Notes: generated by a model not told the origin, from the sequence alone. 64,000 nt of DNA from Bacillus sp. HNG (GCF_003400205.1 NZ_QUQV01000004.1:62001-126000); one strand, 5' to 3'. Numbered from the stretch's first letter, positions 46,341 through 56,232 are shown. Translations and numbers: made by a program.

Positions 46341-46369
46341 TTGATTGTTTTTGTTAAAAGGTATACAAT
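46341..46369 (+). promoter_or_regulatory. Sigma-A promoter of murA
   Basis: TTGATT and TACAAT are 17 bp apart, about 240 bases before the murA start, which implies a long leader. Confidence 0.5.
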
Positions 46370-46375
46370 GATACA

Positions 46376-46610
46376 TGATTTTTATATTTTTGTGTAAACA
46401 TAGAATGAATACTTGTACAAACATGCAATAAATTTATGTTAAAATATACCAACTTGAGTGAAGTGCCCTATGTTTTATTTAAGGTAAATAAGGGAATAGA
46501 ACTGCCTAACAAGCTAGATTTCATCCAGGAGTAATCGTCGGATAGCGTCTACCCGTGGCAATTCGAGGTTTCCCTTACTAACCGTCATCTTCGCTAGAAG
46601 GGAGCCACAT
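46376..46610 (+). other. Long leader of murA with SD-sequestering hairpin
   Basis: About 235 bases lie between the promoter and the murA ATG. The distal part can fold: CCCT (46572-46575) pairs with AGGG (46599-46602), extended by CTA/TAG and CG/CG, and this covers part of the ribosome-binding site AAGGGAG. An earlier ATTTA/TAAAT hairpin with flanking CCCT/AGGG lies near 46465-46495. I recognise no known riboswitch class. 46050-46340 holds no gene and only a short AGAAAAGCGCAAG repeat fragment. Confidence 0.4.
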
Positions 46611-47897
46611 ATGGAAAAACTTAAAATAGCAGGCGGTTATCCACTGAAAGGATCTGTAAAAATCAGTGGGGCGAAGAATAGTGCAGTTGCCCTCATTCCA
46701 GCAACAATCCTTGCAGAAACGCCAGTTACAATTGAGGGTCTTCCTGATATTTCAGACGTGCAAATTTTAGGTGATTTGCTTGAAGAAATCGGGGGCCATG
46801 TCGAGATAACTAAAGAAGAAATTTATGTTGACCCAACTAATATTGTGTCAATGCCATTACCGAACGGAAAAGTAAAAAAGCTTCGCGCGTCCTACTACTT
46901 AATGGGTGCGATGCTCGGTCGCTTTAAAAAGGCTGTAATTGGTTTGCCGGGTGGTTGTCACTTAGGTCCAAGACCAATTGACCAACATATTAAGGGCTTT
47001 GAAGCACTGGGTGCAAAAGTGACGAACGAACAAGGTGCAATATATCTTCGTGCAGATGAGCTAAGAGGTGCTCGTATATACCTTGACGTTGTAAGTGTTG
47101 GTGCAACCATTAATATCATGCTGGCAGCAGTGCGTGCAAAAGGACGTACGATTATTGAAAATGCCGCGAAAGAGCCCGAGATTATCGATGTTGCGACATT
47201 ATTAACAAGTATGGGTGCAAAAATTAAAGGTGCCGGTACAGATGTCATCCGTATTGATGGCGTTGATTCCTTACAGGGTTGCCGCCATACCATTATTCCG
47301 GACCGTATCGAAGCAGGTACATATATGATTATTGGAGCCGCGATGGGTGAAGGAGTATTAATTGATAACGTGATCCCACTTCACTTAGAATCCTTGATTG
47401 CCAAGTTCCGTGAAATGGGTGTAACTGTTGAAACAAGCGACGATCAAATTTGGGTCGCCGGCAATAAAGATTTGAAAGCTGTTGATATTAAAACACTTGT
47501 GTATCCCGGTTTCCCAACGGATCTTCAACAGCCTTTTACATCCCTACTAACAAAAGCAAGTGGAACAGGTGTTGTCACAGATACAATTTATGGCGCGAGA
47601 TTTAAGCATATCGACGAGCTACGTCGGATGAATGCACAAATTAAAGTTGAAGGTCGTTCAGCCATTGTCACTGGGCCTGTTCAACTCCAAGGTGCAAAAG
47701 TGAAAGCAAGTGACTTACGTGCAGGTGCTTCACTTGTTGTTGCTGGCCTCATGGCAGAAGGTGTAACAGAAATTACAGGTCTAGAGCATATCGACCGTGG
47801 ATATAGCCATTTAGAAGAAAAACTAACAGGATTAGGCGCTACCATTTGGAGAGAAAGCTTAACAGAAGATGAAATTGAGCAACTGCAAAATTCATAA
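46611..47897 (+). CDS. murA: UDP-N-acetylglucosamine 1-carboxyvinyltransferase
   Basis: A 428-residue enzyme that adds enolpyruvate to UDP-GlcNAc, the first committed step of peptidoglycan synthesis. [18 protein letters not shown] opens the protein, and the catalytic cysteine is C116 in [15 protein letters not shown], the residue attacked by fosfomycin. Position between fba and glpX corresponds to the second B. subtilis paralogue, MurAB (MurZ). ATG follows GAAGGGAG. Confidence 0.95.
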   Translation: MEKLKIAGGYPLKGSVKISGAKNSAVALIPATILAETPVTIEGLPDISDVQILGDLLEEIGGHVEITKEEIYVDPTNIVSMPLPNGKVKKLRASYYLMGAMLGRFKKAVIGLPGGCHLGPRPIDQHIKGFEALGAKVTNEQGAIYLRADELRGARIYLDVVSVGATINIMLAAVRAKGRTIIENAAKEPEIIDVATLLTSMGAKIKGAGTDVIRIDGVDSLQGCRHTIIPDRIEAGTYMIIGAAMGEGVLIDNVIPLHLESLIAKFREMGVTVETSDDQIWVAGNKDLKAVDIKTLVYPGFPTDLQQPFTSLLTKASGTGVVTDTIYGARFKHIDELRRMNAQIKVEGRSAIVTGPVQLQGAKVKASDLRAGASLVVAGLMAEGVTEITGLEHIDRGYSHLEEKLTGLGATIWRESLTEDEIEQLQNS

Positions 47898-47913
47898 TTG
47901 AGTAATAATATAT

Positions 47914-47943
47914 AAACTCCCACTACAAAAAGTGGGAGTTTTC
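47914..47943 (+). terminator. murA terminator
   Basis: AAACTCCCACT pairs with AGTGGGAGTTT, followed by TTC. Confidence 0.85.
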
Positions 47944-47957
47944 ATGTATCCTTAAGA

Positions 47958-48164
47958 AGAAAAGTGCAAGCGAGCGTTTAGCGACGTATGGACTGAGGCC
48001 CACACGATGTGGGTCACACAGACGTTGCCACAGGACGTGGTGTTTTTAGTCTGTGTTCCTTAAGGAGATAAAGGAAACACGAAGCGCACAGCGGTTCGAT
48101 GTTGAGCTTATCGTACGAAGGGTGAGGGAAGTCTCGCTAGTCGCTGCGAGCTGGAGCTAGACAG
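47958..48164 (+). repeat. Interspersed repeat family C, copy 2
   Basis: Begins AGAAAAGTGCAAGCGAGCG and ends with CTAGTCGCTGCGAGCTGGAG followed by CTAGACAG, the same end motif as 19371-19547. It includes GCCACAGGACGTGG. It fills most of the murA-glpX gap (47898-48252); nothing else is seen there. Confidence 0.5.
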
Positions 48165-48252
48165 ATGGGAAAGTAAAGAGAAAACGTTTTTATGATATGA
48201 GAATGATAAACATACGGCAGAAAGAGACTACTACCAGCTAGGGGGAAGGATC

Positions 48253-49215
48253 ATGGAAAGAAGCTTATCAATGGAGCTTGTACGTGTAACCGAAGCAGCC
48301 GCATTGGCATCAGCTCGTTGGATGGGTCGAGGTAAAAAAGACGAAGCAGATGGTGCAGCAACATCCGCGATGAGAGATGTATTCGACACAATCCCAATGA
48401 AGGGACAAGTTGTTATCGGAGAAGGAGAAATGGATGAAGCCCCAATGCTTTATATAGGTGAAAAGCTTGGGAATGGCTACGGACCAAGAGTGGACGTTGC
48501 AGTCGATCCGCTTGAAGGAACCAATATTTTAGCATCCGGCGGATGGAATGCGCTTTCTGTTTTGGCGGTTGCCGATCATGGGAATTTGCTGCATGCTCCA
48601 GACATGTATATGGATAAAATTGCAGTGGGTCCTGAAGCAGTCGGGTTAATTGATATCAACGCACCGATTATCGATAACCTAAAAGCAGTCGCGAACGCAA
48701 AAAACAAGGATATTGAAGACGTTGTGGCAACTGTCTTAAATCGTCCGAGACATGAGCATATCATCGCACAGCTACGTGAAGCAGGAGCTCGTATTAAATT
48801 AATTAATGACGGTGATGTTGCAGGTGCCATTAACACAGCCTTCGATCATACTGGTGTAGACATTTTATTTGGGTCAGGTGGTGCTCCTGAAGGTGTGTTA
48901 TCAGCGGTTGCATTGAAATGTTTAGGTGGCGAAATTCAAGGAAAACTTCTTCCGCAAAACGATGAAGAGATTGCCCGTTGTATAAAGATGGGACTAGATG
49001 TTACAAAGGTTCTTCGTATGGAAGATTTAGTCAGCGGTGACGATGCCATTTTTGCAGCAACGGGTGTCACAGACGGAGAGCTTTTACGCGGTGTTCAATT
49101 TAAAGGCTCAATCGGCACCACTCATTCTCTGGTTATGCGTGCAAAATCTGGAACTGTTAGATTCATAGATGGAAGACATAGCTTGAAGAAAAAGCCAAAT
49201 TTAGTAATTAAATAG
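48253..49215 (+). CDS. glpX: Class II fructose-1,6-bisphosphatase
   Basis: A 320-residue GlpX-type phosphatase of gluconeogenesis. Family motifs: [38 protein letters not shown] (metal ligands), [12 protein letters not shown] (metal site) and [17 protein letters not shown] follows AGGGGGAAGG. It lies between murA and rho as ywjI does in B. subtilis. Confidence 0.94.
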   Translation: MERSLSMELVRVTEAAALASARWMGRGKKDEADGAATSAMRDVFDTIPMKGQVVIGEGEMDEAPMLYIGEKLGNGYGPRVDVAVDPLEGTNILASGGWNALSVLAVADHGNLLHAPDMYMDKIAVGPEAVGLIDINAPIIDNLKAVANAKNKDIEDVVATVLNRPRHEHIIAQLREAGARIKLINDGDVAGAINTAFDHTGVDILFGSGGAPEGVLSAVALKCLGGEIQGKLLPQNDEEIARCIKMGLDVTKVLRMEDLVSGDDAIFAATGVTDGELLRGVQFKGSIGTTHSLVMRAKSGTVRFIDGRHSLKKKPNLVIK

Positions 49216-49217
49216 AG

Positions 49218-49249
49218 TAGAGGCGAGTCTTTGTACTCGCTTCTCTTTA
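49218..49249 (+). terminator. glpX terminator
   Basis: GAGGCGAGT pairs with ACTCGCTTCTC, followed by TTT. Confidence 0.75.
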
Positions 49250-49301
49250 TAAAACAAGGACTTTACCACGAAAACGTCATAACTCTATCAAAATAAGGGT
49301 A

Positions 49302-49331
49302 TTGATTAAAAATACGAGAATAGGGTAAAAT
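49302..49331 (+). promoter_or_regulatory. Sigma-A promoter of rho
   Basis: TTGATT and TAAAAT are 18 bp apart, about 315 bases before the rho start codon. Confidence 0.5.
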
Positions 49332-49393
49332 AAAGAAGAATAGACTGGTCATTATACTTCTTAAAAATTCAAAATAAGGGATTTCCTTTGCAC

Positions 49394-49470
49394 AACCGCA
49401 ACGCGGTTAAAACTTCAATGCAATCCTCAAAATGCTTCTAAATCATTCCATCCATATCTATCCATATAAA
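49394..49470 (+). promoter_or_regulatory. C-rich, G-poor rho leader (rut-like)
   Basis: A small perfect hairpin AACCGC-AAC-GCGGTT (49394-49408) is followed by 60 bases (49411-49470) with 16 C and only 2 G and little structure. That composition is what Rho loads on. With the long leader it fits Rho limiting its own synthesis. No gene lies in 49216-49645. Confidence 0.55.
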
Positions 49471-49645
49471 ATGTTTCATAGTGTCTCTTTATTTCTGAGA
49501 GGAGAAAGTACGAAAACGCTTTTATATGATGGAGAATGAACCAATCAAATGTGAATTGGTGTATCTGCTAAAAAGTGTTAAGCGAATCAATTGGAAAGCA
49601 TTACGAGAAATCGAAATAAACTAAAAATCAAAGAGTGGTGTACGA

Positions 49646-50938
49646 ATGAGTATTACAATTTCAAGCTTGGAAAACATGAAGCTAAAAGAATTATATGAAT
49701 TAGCGCGTGAATATAAGGTTTCCTACTACAGCAAATTAACGAAAAAAGAGTTAATTTTTGCGATTTTAAAAGCGCGCGCTGAGCAGGATGGCCTTTTATT
49801 TATGGAGGGTGTCCTTGAGATTATCCAATCAGAAGGATTCGGATTTCTTCGCCCAATCAACTATTCCCCATCTTCAGAGGATATCTACATTTCAGCCTCC
49901 CAAATCCGTCGTTTTGACCTACGAAATGGGGATAAGGTTTCAGGTAAGGTACGTCCTCCAAAAGAAAATGAGCGCTATTATGGTCTTCTACACGTAGAGG
50001 CTGTAAACGGGGATGACCCAGAATCTGCAAAGGAACGTGTTCACTTTCCTGGTTTAACACCTCTATATCCAGATCGCCAAGTGATCTTAGAGACAAAGCC
50101 AAACCATATTTCAACACGAATTATGGATATTCTAGCACCAGTTGGTTTCGGTCAGCGTGGGCTAATCGTGGCGCCTCCAAAGGCTGGTAAAACAATGCTG
50201 ATAAAGGAAATTGCAAACAGCATTACAACTAACCATCCAGAGGCTGAATTGATTGTTCTATTAATCGATGAGCGTCCGGAAGAGGTTACAGATATTGAAC
50301 GTTCAGTAGCAGGTGATGTGGTAAGTTCCACATTCGATGAAGTGCCAGAAAACCATATAAAGGTTGCGGAACTCGTGCTTGAAAGAGCGATGCGCCTTGT
50401 TGAGCACAAACGTGACGTGATCATTCTAATGGATAGTATCACACGTCTTGCAAGAGCTTATAACCTTGTAATTCCTCCAAGTGGGCGTACGCTATCAGGG
50501 GGGATAGACCCTGCCGCATTCCACCGTCCAAAGCGTTTCTTCGGTGCAGCAAGAAATATCGAAGAGGGTGGAAGCTTAACAATCCTAGCGACTGCACTGG
50601 TTGATACAGGCTCTCGTATGGATGATGTCATCTATGAGGAATTCAAGGGTACTGGTAACATGGAGCTCCACTTGGATCGCTCACTTGCTGAGAGACGAAT
50701 TTTCCCTGCCATCGATATTCGTCGCTCTGGTACACGTAAAGAAGAGCTTCTAATCGAAAAAGAAAACCTCGATAAAATCTGGGCAATCCGTAAAGCAATG
50801 TCAGATCAACCAGATTTTGCGGAGAAATTTTTACGTAAACTTAAGCAAACTAAAACAAATGCAGAGTTCTTTGAAATGCTTGAAGCAGAAAAGAAAGCGG
50901 CAATTGCTCGAAGAAGCAGCAGTAGACCTGAGGCATAA
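49646..50938 (+). CDS. rho: Transcription termination factor Rho
   Basis: A 430-residue hexameric RNA-dependent ATPase. The N-terminal Rho-N helix bundle ([19 protein letters not shown]), the cold-shock-like RNA-binding domain ([20 protein letters not shown]), Walker A ([15 protein letters not shown]) and Walker B ([16 protein letters not shown]) are in order, with the R-loop [23 protein letters not shown] follows AGTGGTG, a weak site. Gene order glpX-rho-rpmE is as in B. subtilis. Confidence 0.97.
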   Translation: MSITISSLENMKLKELYELAREYKVSYYSKLTKKELIFAILKARAEQDGLLFMEGVLEIIQSEGFGFLRPINYSPSSEDIYISASQIRRFDLRNGDKVSGKVRPPKENERYYGLLHVEAVNGDDPESAKERVHFPGLTPLYPDRQVILETKPNHISTRIMDILAPVGFGQRGLIVAPPKAGKTMLIKEIANSITTNHPEAELIVLLIDERPEEVTDIERSVAGDVVSSTFDEVPENHIKVAELVLERAMRLVEHKRDVIILMDSITRLARAYNLVIPPSGRTLSGGIDPAAFHRPKRFFGAARNIEEGGSLTILATALVDTGSRMDDVIYEEFKGTGNMELHLDRSLAERRIFPAIDIRRSGTRKEELLIEKENLDKIWAIRKAMSDQPDFAEKFLRKLKQTKTNAEFFEMLEAEKKAAIARRSSSRPEA

Positions 50939-51012
50939 GAAGTATGTGGTGACGTGAGTCCGCGCTGAAATTCATGCTGGAAAAATTAACGTTTTTTAAC
51001 AGCAGGATTAAG

Positions 51013-51041
51013 TTGCAATTCATGGCTTCACTTGTTATAAT
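51013..51041 (+). promoter_or_regulatory. Sigma-A promoter of rpmE
   Basis: TTGCAA and TATAAT are exactly 17 bp apart, about 100 bases before the rpmE start. Confidence 0.7.
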
Positions 51042-51141
51042 TTCAACATGTGCGTTTTAGGTTTTCGAAATTGTACATGCAATTTTGCTAAAACGTAACT
51101 CTGTTTCGATCAATGATTCAGGGCGGAAGGAGATGAGACGA

Positions 51142-51342
51142 ATGAAATCAGGAATTCATCCAAACTATAAAAAAGTTATGGTGAAATGTGCTTGTGGAAA
51201 TGAATTTGAATCTGGTTCTGTAAAAGAGGAGATACGCGTTGAGGTATGCTCAGAGTGTCACCCATTCTATACAGGCCGTCAAAAATTCGCTGATGCAGGT
51301 GGACGTGTAGATAAATTCAACAAAAAATACGGTATTAAATAA
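51142..51342 (+). CDS. rpmE: Ribosomal protein bL31 (zinc-binding form)
   Basis: A 66-residue protein, the size of B. subtilis RpmE. The start at 51142 ([20 protein letters not shown]) follows GGAAGGAG; a longer reading has no support. CACG and CSEC provide the four-cysteine zinc site (Cys16/18 and Cys36/39 type), so this is the zinc-containing paralogue rather than the zinc-free form induced on zinc starvation. A strong terminator follows. Confidence 0.96.
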   Translation: MKSGIHPNYKKVMVKCACGNEFESGSVKEEIRVEVCSECHPFYTGRQKFADAGGRVDKFNKKYGIK

Positions 51343-51360
51343 TATCGATTTTGAAAAGCC

Positions 51361-51397
51361 AAAAACAGGCAAGTTTTTTCTTCTTGCCTGTTTTTTG
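51361..51397 (+). terminator. rpmE terminator
   Basis: AAAACAGGCAAG pairs with CTTGCCTGTTTT, followed by T. Confidence 0.9.
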
Positions 51398-51514
51398 TGC
51401 TACTAGACTTATTTTTCTCGCATTTATTTTAACCTCATATCAATAATCCTCATACTTACGGTCAAAAGTTGACTCAATAATAGTAACAACCGAGGAAAGG
51501 AAGGACCAAGTTTC

Positions 51515-52135
51515 ATGTATATTATGAAGCAAAGTGGCTGGCTTGAAGTAATTTGTGGAAGCATGTTTTCAGGAAAATCCGAAGAGTTGATTCGACGTGT
51601 TCGTCGTACTGAATTTGCCAGACAATCTGTTCAGGTATTTAAGCCTCAAATTGATAATCGATATAGTGATAATTCTGTTGTGTCTCACAATGGGACATCC
51701 TTTGTCGCAATTCCAGTGGTAAGCTCTGCTGACATTTTAGAAGAAGTATCTGCTGATACAGATGTTGTCGCGATCGACGAAGTGCAATTTTTCGATGATG
51801 AGATCGTAGAAGTTGTCCAAATTCTTGCAAACCGTGGCCACCGCGTCATCGTTGCAGGCTTAGACCAAGACTTCCGCGGTGAACCGTTTGGAAAAGTTCC
51901 AGAATTACTTTCTTTAGCTGAGTTGGTTACAAAATTACAGGCTGTTTGCTCTGTATGTGGATCTCCCTCAAGCAGAACACAGCGTTTAATCAATGGAAAA
52001 CCAGCCTCTTATGATGATCCAGTAATTTTAGTCGGTGCTTCTGAGTCATACGAGCCTCGTTGTCGCCATCATCATGAAGTACCAGGGAAACCACTATTAA
52101 AGGCAGTTGCACAAAAGGATACAATGAAGTTATAA
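51515..52135 (+). CDS. tdk: Thymidine kinase
   Basis: A 206-residue type II thymidine kinase for deoxythymidine salvage. Motifs: [14 protein letters not shown] (P-loop), [13 protein letters not shown] (Walker B), [16 protein letters not shown] (lasso region) and zinc cysteines CSVCG with the C-terminal CRHHH. ATG 51515 ([15 protein letters not shown]) follows GGAAGGA and matches B. subtilis Tdk. Confidence 0.95.
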   Translation: MYIMKQSGWLEVICGSMFSGKSEELIRRVRRTEFARQSVQVFKPQIDNRYSDNSVVSHNGTSFVAIPVVSSADILEEVSADTDVVAIDEVQFFDDEIVEVVQILANRGHRVIVAGLDQDFRGEPFGKVPELLSLAELVTKLQAVCSVCGSPSSRTQRLINGKPASYDDPVILVGASESYEPRCRHHHEVPGKPLLKAVAQKDTMKL

Positions 52136-52199
52136 AGCGCTCCGAGTGGGTGCTTTTTGCTATTTGTGCATGAAAAAAGACCAGGCTGTTCTTCCTGAT

Positions 52200-52715
52200 C
52201 TAAAATAGAAACCCAAGTACTTTTTTACGTTTTCTTGACCCTTCTACTTTTTCAAGGGAAATGGCTGTTTGTTTTTGAAGCTCTTCTTTTTCCCTTTCGA
52301 GCTGCTCGATATAGGCTTCCATTTTCTGCATTCTTTTTTGTAGCTCATCGATTTCTTTGCGATGCTGCAGTAGCTGGTAGGATACTACATCACTTGCTTT
52401 TTCCTCGATTCGCCTTTCGTTCTCTTTAATCCGTTCCATGATCGTGTTTAATTTATCTGAAAGAGTTTTTTCTGAAGCTTGTACCATTTTCCGTACAGTC
52501 CCCTTCCTAGGTTCTGGTGGTGATAGTTTGATTTTATCAAAAGGGACCCCAGATTTCACTTGATTCCGTATCTCTTCGAATAATGGAAGGTCGATTTCCT
52601 CAAATACATAGTGCCCATATTCATTTTTTTTACATGGTATTTCAAAGTTTTTTATCCACTTCCGGACGCTTTTAGTTGAAACACCCAGTTTTTTTGCAAA
52701 CTCCGCAGTATTCAC
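52200..52715 (-). CDS. racA: Chromosome-anchoring protein RacA
   Basis: A 171-residue protein with an N-terminal MerR-like helix-turn-helix (AEFAKKLGVSTKSVRKWIKN, then NEYGHYVFEEIDLPLF), a central linker and a C-terminal coiled coil (residues 85-160, rich in Glu/Lys/Leu). RacA bridges the origin region to the cell pole through DivIVA at the start of sporulation. GTG at 52715 is taken as start: it gives MNTAEFAKKLG, like B. subtilis RacA, with AGGGGG 10 bases ahead; the ATG at 52724 is too close to that site. A SigH promoter and two 0A boxes lie upstream. Similarity outside the HTH is judged by eye. Confidence 0.78.
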   Translation of the reverse strand: MNTAEFAKKLGVSTKSVRKWIKNFEIPCKKNEYGHYVFEEIDLPLFEEIRNQVKSGVPFDKIKLSPPEPRKGTVRKMVQASEKTLSDKLNTIMERIKENERRIEEKASDVVSYQLLQHRKEIDELQKRMQKMEAYIEQLEREKEELQKQTAISLEKVEGSRKRKKVLGFLF

Positions 52716-52787
52716 ACCAATCATTCCCCCTAGTTTTCCTCTTCTTCTCCTAAGCTTCAATGTTCACCGATTCTTTGTATAGTAGTA

Positions 52788-52817
52788 CGATTCTCCCTAT
52801 TCAATGTAAAATCCTGC
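52788..52817 (-). promoter_or_regulatory. SigH promoter of racA
   Basis: On the minus strand GCAGGATTT and GGAGAATCG are 12 bp apart, matching the SigH consensus except for the last two positions of the -10 part. racA depends on SigH and Spo0A in B. subtilis. Confidence 0.6.
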
Positions 52818-52840
52818 CGGGTAGACAAAACTAGTACCTT

Positions 52841-52887
52841 TTCGTCAAAGAAAGAAGCAAACCTACAGAAAACCTGCTATTCGACAG
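52841..52887 (-). promoter_or_regulatory. Pair of Spo0A boxes upstream of racA
   Basis: On the plus strand TTCGTCA (52841-52847) and TTCGACA (52881-52887), that is TGNCGAA on the minus strand, lie 40 bp apart in the same orientation, near -63 and -103 of the predicted racA start. The rest of 52888-53050 shows nothing recognisable. Confidence 0.55.
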
Positions 52888-53058
52888 CGAAATATGAAGG
52901 AATTAAGTTTTAAAAGGTAAGTGCAAATCGAACGACGCCGGAATGCCACCGACTTTCATGAAAAAATAAACTGGCGACAGTCTAGAAAACGGAAGTACCC
53001 TAACTTTCTAAAATGTTCAAATGAGTATCGACAAACATTCATACTTCCGTAATTTGCT

Positions 53059-53088
53059 TTGACCTATATGGGTACCCTATACTATAAT
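53059..53088 (+). promoter_or_regulatory. Sigma-A promoter of prfA-prmC
   Basis: TTGACC and TATAAT are 18 bp apart, 35 bases before the prfA start codon. Confidence 0.7.
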
Positions 53089-53123
53089 TATACTGTTATG
53101 GACTAAATTTTGAGGTGAAGAGC

Positions 53124-54191
53124 GTGTTCGATCGTTTAGAGGCTGTTGAAGCTCGTTATGAAAAATTAAATGAACTATTAAGTGATCCAGATATCGTTAG
53201 TGATACAACAAAGCTACGTGAATATTCAAAAGAACAATCAGATATACAAGAAACCGTTGAGAAATATAGAGAGTACAAAGAGGTTAAAGAACAGTTAACC
53301 GATGCGAAAGCGATGCTTGAAGAAAAGCTCGATGCCGAAATGCGTGAAATGGTGAAGGAAGAAATTAATGAACTTGAGGACCAAATGGAGGAGCTTGAGG
53401 AGCGTCTTCATGTACTCTTATTGCCGAAGGATCCAAACGATGACAAAAACGTTATCATGGAAATACGCGGTGCTGCAGGTGGAGATGAGGCTGCGTTATT
53501 TGCTGGGGACCTTTATCGCATGTACAGCCGCTTTGCTGAGCACCAAGGTTGGAAGACTGAAGTTATGGATGCCAACACAACAGGTGTTGGTGGATATAAA
53601 GAGATCATTTTTATGATTTCCGGAAAAGGTGCTTATTCGAAATTGAAATTTGAAAATGGGGCACATCGTGTACAACGTGTTCCTGAAACGGAGTCAGGCG
53701 GACGTATCCACACATCAACCGCAACTGTAGCGGTATTACCTGAAGCAGAAGAGGTTGAAGTTGAAATTCACGAAAAAGATATTCGTGTGGATACATTTGC
53801 ATCCAGTGGACCAGGGGGACAAAGTGTTAACACCACAATGTCGGCGGTTCGTTTAACGCATTTGCCAACTGGAACTGTGGTTTCCTGTCAGGATGAGAAA
53901 TCCCAAATTAAAAATAAGGAAAAAGCAATGAAAGTATTGCGTGCACGTGTTTATGATAAGTTTCAACAAGAAGCACAAGCAGAATACGACCAAAACCGTA
54001 AGCAAGCCGTAGGAACAGGTGACCGTTCTGAGCGTATCCGTACGTACAATTTCCCACAAAACCGTGTAACTGACCACCGCATTGGGTTGACCATTCAAAA
54101 GCTTGATCAAATTCTAACTGGGAAGCTTGATGAAGTGATCGATGCACTAATCATGGAAGACCAAGCTAGAAAAATGGAGCAAGCTGAATAA
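53124..54191 (+). CDS. prfA: Peptide chain release factor 1
   Basis: A 355-residue release factor that ends translation at UAA and UAG. It contains the stop-codon-reading loop region, the catalytic GGQ ([20 protein letters not shown]) and the [14 protein letters not shown] segment. GTG at 53124 gives [19 protein letters not shown], aligned with B. subtilis PrfA, with AGGTGA 6 bases ahead; the GTG at 53115 is part of that site. The stop codon overlaps the prmC start by one base. Confidence 0.96.
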   Translation: MFDRLEAVEARYEKLNELLSDPDIVSDTTKLREYSKEQSDIQETVEKYREYKEVKEQLTDAKAMLEEKLDAEMREMVKEEINELEDQMEELEERLHVLLLPKDPNDDKNVIMEIRGAAGGDEAALFAGDLYRMYSRFAEHQGWKTEVMDANTTGVGGYKEIIFMISGKGAYSKLKFENGAHRVQRVPETESGGRIHTSTATVAVLPEAEEVEVEIHEKDIRVDTFASSGPGGQSVNTTMSAVRLTHLPTGTVVSCQDEKSQIKNKEKAMKVLRARVYDKFQQEAQAEYDQNRKQAVGTGDRSERIRTYNFPQNRVTDHRIGLTIQKLDQILTGKLDEVIDALIMEDQARKMEQAE

Positions 54192-55060
54192 TGGCGGAAT
54201 TTCAAAAAATATTCGAAGCCCTCAAATGGGCTTCTTCTTTTTTACGGGAAAATGGTCGGGACGAAAATATTGCAGAAATGCTGTTGTGTCATTATCTGGG
54301 GATGAGTAGAGCAAAGCTACTCGGAGAACTACGTGAGGAACTAGATGGTGCTGTGAAAGAAAAGTTTGTGGCAGCTGTTGATAAGGTTGTGAGTGGGGTT
54401 CCGGTTCAACACATTATTGGCTATGAGGAGTTTTACGGGCGTAGATTTACGGTAAATGAGGAAGTTTTAATTCCGAGACCTGAGACTGAAGAGCTGGTTC
54501 AAGGGTTGCTTGCGAAAATTAAGCGTTTATTCGGTACAACCGAAGGAATTAAGGTCGTGGATGTGGGAACAGGAAGTGGCGCGATTTCGATTACGCTTGC
54601 TCTTGAAAATGAGCACCTTAACGTAATGACAGTTGATATAGCGAAGGCTTCTATAGATGTGGCGAAGGAAAATGCGAACCGATTAGGTGCGGAAGTAACG
54701 TTTTTTGAAGGAGATTTATTAGGACCGTTAATGGATAAAGGATTGAAGGTTGATATAGTCGTTTCGAATCCACCATATATTCCAGAAGAAGATATTCCGA
54801 CTTTGTCGATTGTAGTGAAGGACCATGAACCACTCCGTGCTTTAGTTGGTGGTCAGGATGGCCTAGATTTTTATCGTAGATTTATGAAGGAAATTCCACT
54901 TGTATTGAAAGAAAAAGGAATTGTAGCCTTTGAAGTCGGGATTGGGCAAGGTGAGTCTGTTGCAAGCATGTTGCGAGATACTTTTCCTAGGGCAACGGTA
55001 GAGGTCGTTAACGATATCAACGGCAAAGACCGAATGGTGTTTGCGGAAATAGGTTTTTAG
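54191..55060 (+). CDS. prmC: Release factor glutamine methyltransferase
   Basis: A 289-residue SAM-dependent enzyme that methylates the GGQ glutamine of release factors. [16 protein letters not shown] is the SAM-binding motif and [12 protein letters not shown] is the NPPY catalytic motif; the N-terminal helical domain (residues 1-80) binds the release factor. Its ATG uses the last A of the prfA TAA, so the enzyme is made together with its substrate. Confidence 0.95.
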   Translation: MAEFQKIFEALKWASSFLRENGRDENIAEMLLCHYLGMSRAKLLGELREELDGAVKEKFVAAVDKVVSGVPVQHIIGYEEFYGRRFTVNEEVLIPRPETEELVQGLLAKIKRLFGTTEGIKVVDVGTGSGAISITLALENEHLNVMTVDIAKASIDVAKENANRLGAEVTFFEGDLLGPLMDKGLKVDIVVSNPPYIPEEDIPTLSIVVKDHEPLRALVGGQDGLDFYRRFMKEIPLVLKEKGIVAFEVGIGQGESVASMLRDTFPRATVEVVNDINGKDRMVFAEIGF

Positions 55061-55083
55061 AAAAGGCTTGGATCTGATTAAAT

Positions 55084-55116
55084 AAATGACGTGTGAATTG
55101 TCACACGTCATTTTCC
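55084..55116 (+). terminator. prfA-prmC terminator
   Basis: AATGACGTGTGA pairs with TCACACGTCATT around ATTG, followed by TTCC and TTTTT. Confidence 0.88.
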
Positions 55117-55221
55117 TGTTTTTAACCTTACATACAATTAACGCCTAACAATGAACAATGAAAAAAATGGGTCAAAACTTCTAAGCATCTACCTTTACCA
55201 GGTTACGAACCCAGGTAGTTG

Positions 55222-55355
55222 AATAGACGGAAAAATTTCGCCTAATCTGTAAAAATCACCGAAAATAGCCATAATAGACGGAGAGATTCCGCTTATGACT
55301 TTAAAAATATGGTATAGAAGGGTTTTTGCTTTGGATTACCGGAAATCCTCCGCTT
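55222..55355. repeat. Degenerate repeat with AATAGACGGA units
   Basis: AATAGACGGA occurs at about 55222 and 55273, each followed by an ATT(T/C)CGC end; related pieces (ATCACCGAAA; ACCGGAAATCCTCCGC) lie between and after them at roughly 20-bp steps. It fills much of the 55117-55486 gap between convergent prmC and the membrane-protein gene; nothing else was seen there. Confidence 0.4.
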
Positions 55356-55486
55356 TTTCAGCATTTCCCCATTTATGGCAAGACAACTCACCAATTGCTG
55401 GACCGCGAATCTACGACATTTATTTTAAGAAAACACCTCAAAACGGAACCCCTTAGGACGTGATCCCAAGATGAATCATCAGCGGT

Positions 55487-55960
55487 TTAGTAGTTCCGCT
55501 TCCACGAAATAAAATAAACGATCATCTGAATCAACGGAAATAGCAGTAGTAAGATAATTGGATAATATGGTACAGAATCTGAGATGAACGGATAGACAAA
55601 AAATAGGGCAGTGATGATTGGAAATGTGTACCACATACTAATATAAGAAGCCCGACATGCTTTTCCGGTGAGTTCCTTTTCACGCTCATCTCCTTCTTCA
55701 AATTCGACTGGTAAAAGAAATGCACTTTTCCATGATTTGCGTTTCTTCTTCAGTTGTGGAACCATAATGGCTGAAAAAATAATTCCTACTACGATTGCAA
55801 TGAACGTGGGTAACATGTTAATTTCAACGGTCCAAGGTGGTTCTTGATTGGTTTTTACAATCTCAGCAAAGGCTAAATGTGCGTAATACATCGTTGAAAA
55901 TGCCCAACCCAAAAGTGCGATCGAAATAATTGAATACACCACATTACGAAAAATACTCAT
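55487..55960 (-). CDS. Membrane protein paired with XRE regulator (module 2)
   Basis: A 157-residue protein with four membrane segments, two before and two after a cytoplasmic loop holding EFEEGDEREKELTGKACR. That DERE...KA loop is typical of small membrane proteins (DUF2178/DUF3796-like) that are encoded beside a short XRE regulator; the family name is tentative. Its ATG overlaps the stop of the regulator by 4 bases, so the two are co-translated. Role unknown. Confidence 0.7.
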   Translation of the reverse strand: MSIFRNVVYSIISIALLGWAFSTMYYAHLAFAEIVKTNQEPPWTVEINMLPTFIAIVVGIIFSAIMVPQLKKKRKSWKSAFLLPVEFEEGDEREKELTGKACRASYISMWYTFPIITALFFVYPFISDSVPYYPIILLLLFPLIQMIVYFISWKRNY

Positions 55961-56166
55961 TTTTCCTCATCCTCCAAATAAAATATTTCTTCAATTGGCA
56001 AGTTAAACGTTTGTGCGATGTTCATTGCGAGTAGTAGGGAAGGGATATAGCTTCCTTTTTCCATTGCGACGATTGTTTGCCGTGTTACATTGACCTTTTC
56101 AGCTAGTGCGCCTTGTGTCAAACTGTGCTTTGCGCGGAGTTCCTTCACGCGGTTTTTAATCTCCAT
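55957..56166 (-). CDS. XRE-family transcriptional regulator (module 2)
   Basis: A 69-residue single-domain helix-turn-helix protein (HSLTQGALAEKVNVTRQTIV at the HTH; ends EEIFYLEDEEK) closely resembling the module 1 regulator at 42443 in length and layout. ATG follows GGAGGA. Two direct repeats upstream (56198-56232) are likely operators. It heads the operon with the membrane protein at 55487. Confidence 0.87.
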   Translation of the reverse strand: MEIKNRVKELRAKHSLTQGALAEKVNVTRQTIVAMEKGSYIPSLLLAMNIAQTFNLPIEEIFYLEDEEK

Positions 56167-56197
56167 TTACAATATCCTCCAATTGTTTCTACACCCA

Positions 56198-56232
56198 TTG
56201 TAAAGTAAACTATACATTTTGTAAAGTCAACT
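56198..56232 (-). promoter_or_regulatory. Direct-repeat operator of XRE module 2
   Basis: TTGTAAAGTAAACT (56198-56211) and TTGTAAAGTCAACT (56219-56232) differ at one position and are spaced exactly 21 bp, two helical turns. On the minus strand the second contains TTGACT, which may be the -35 hexamer of the module promoter. Confidence 0.6.
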
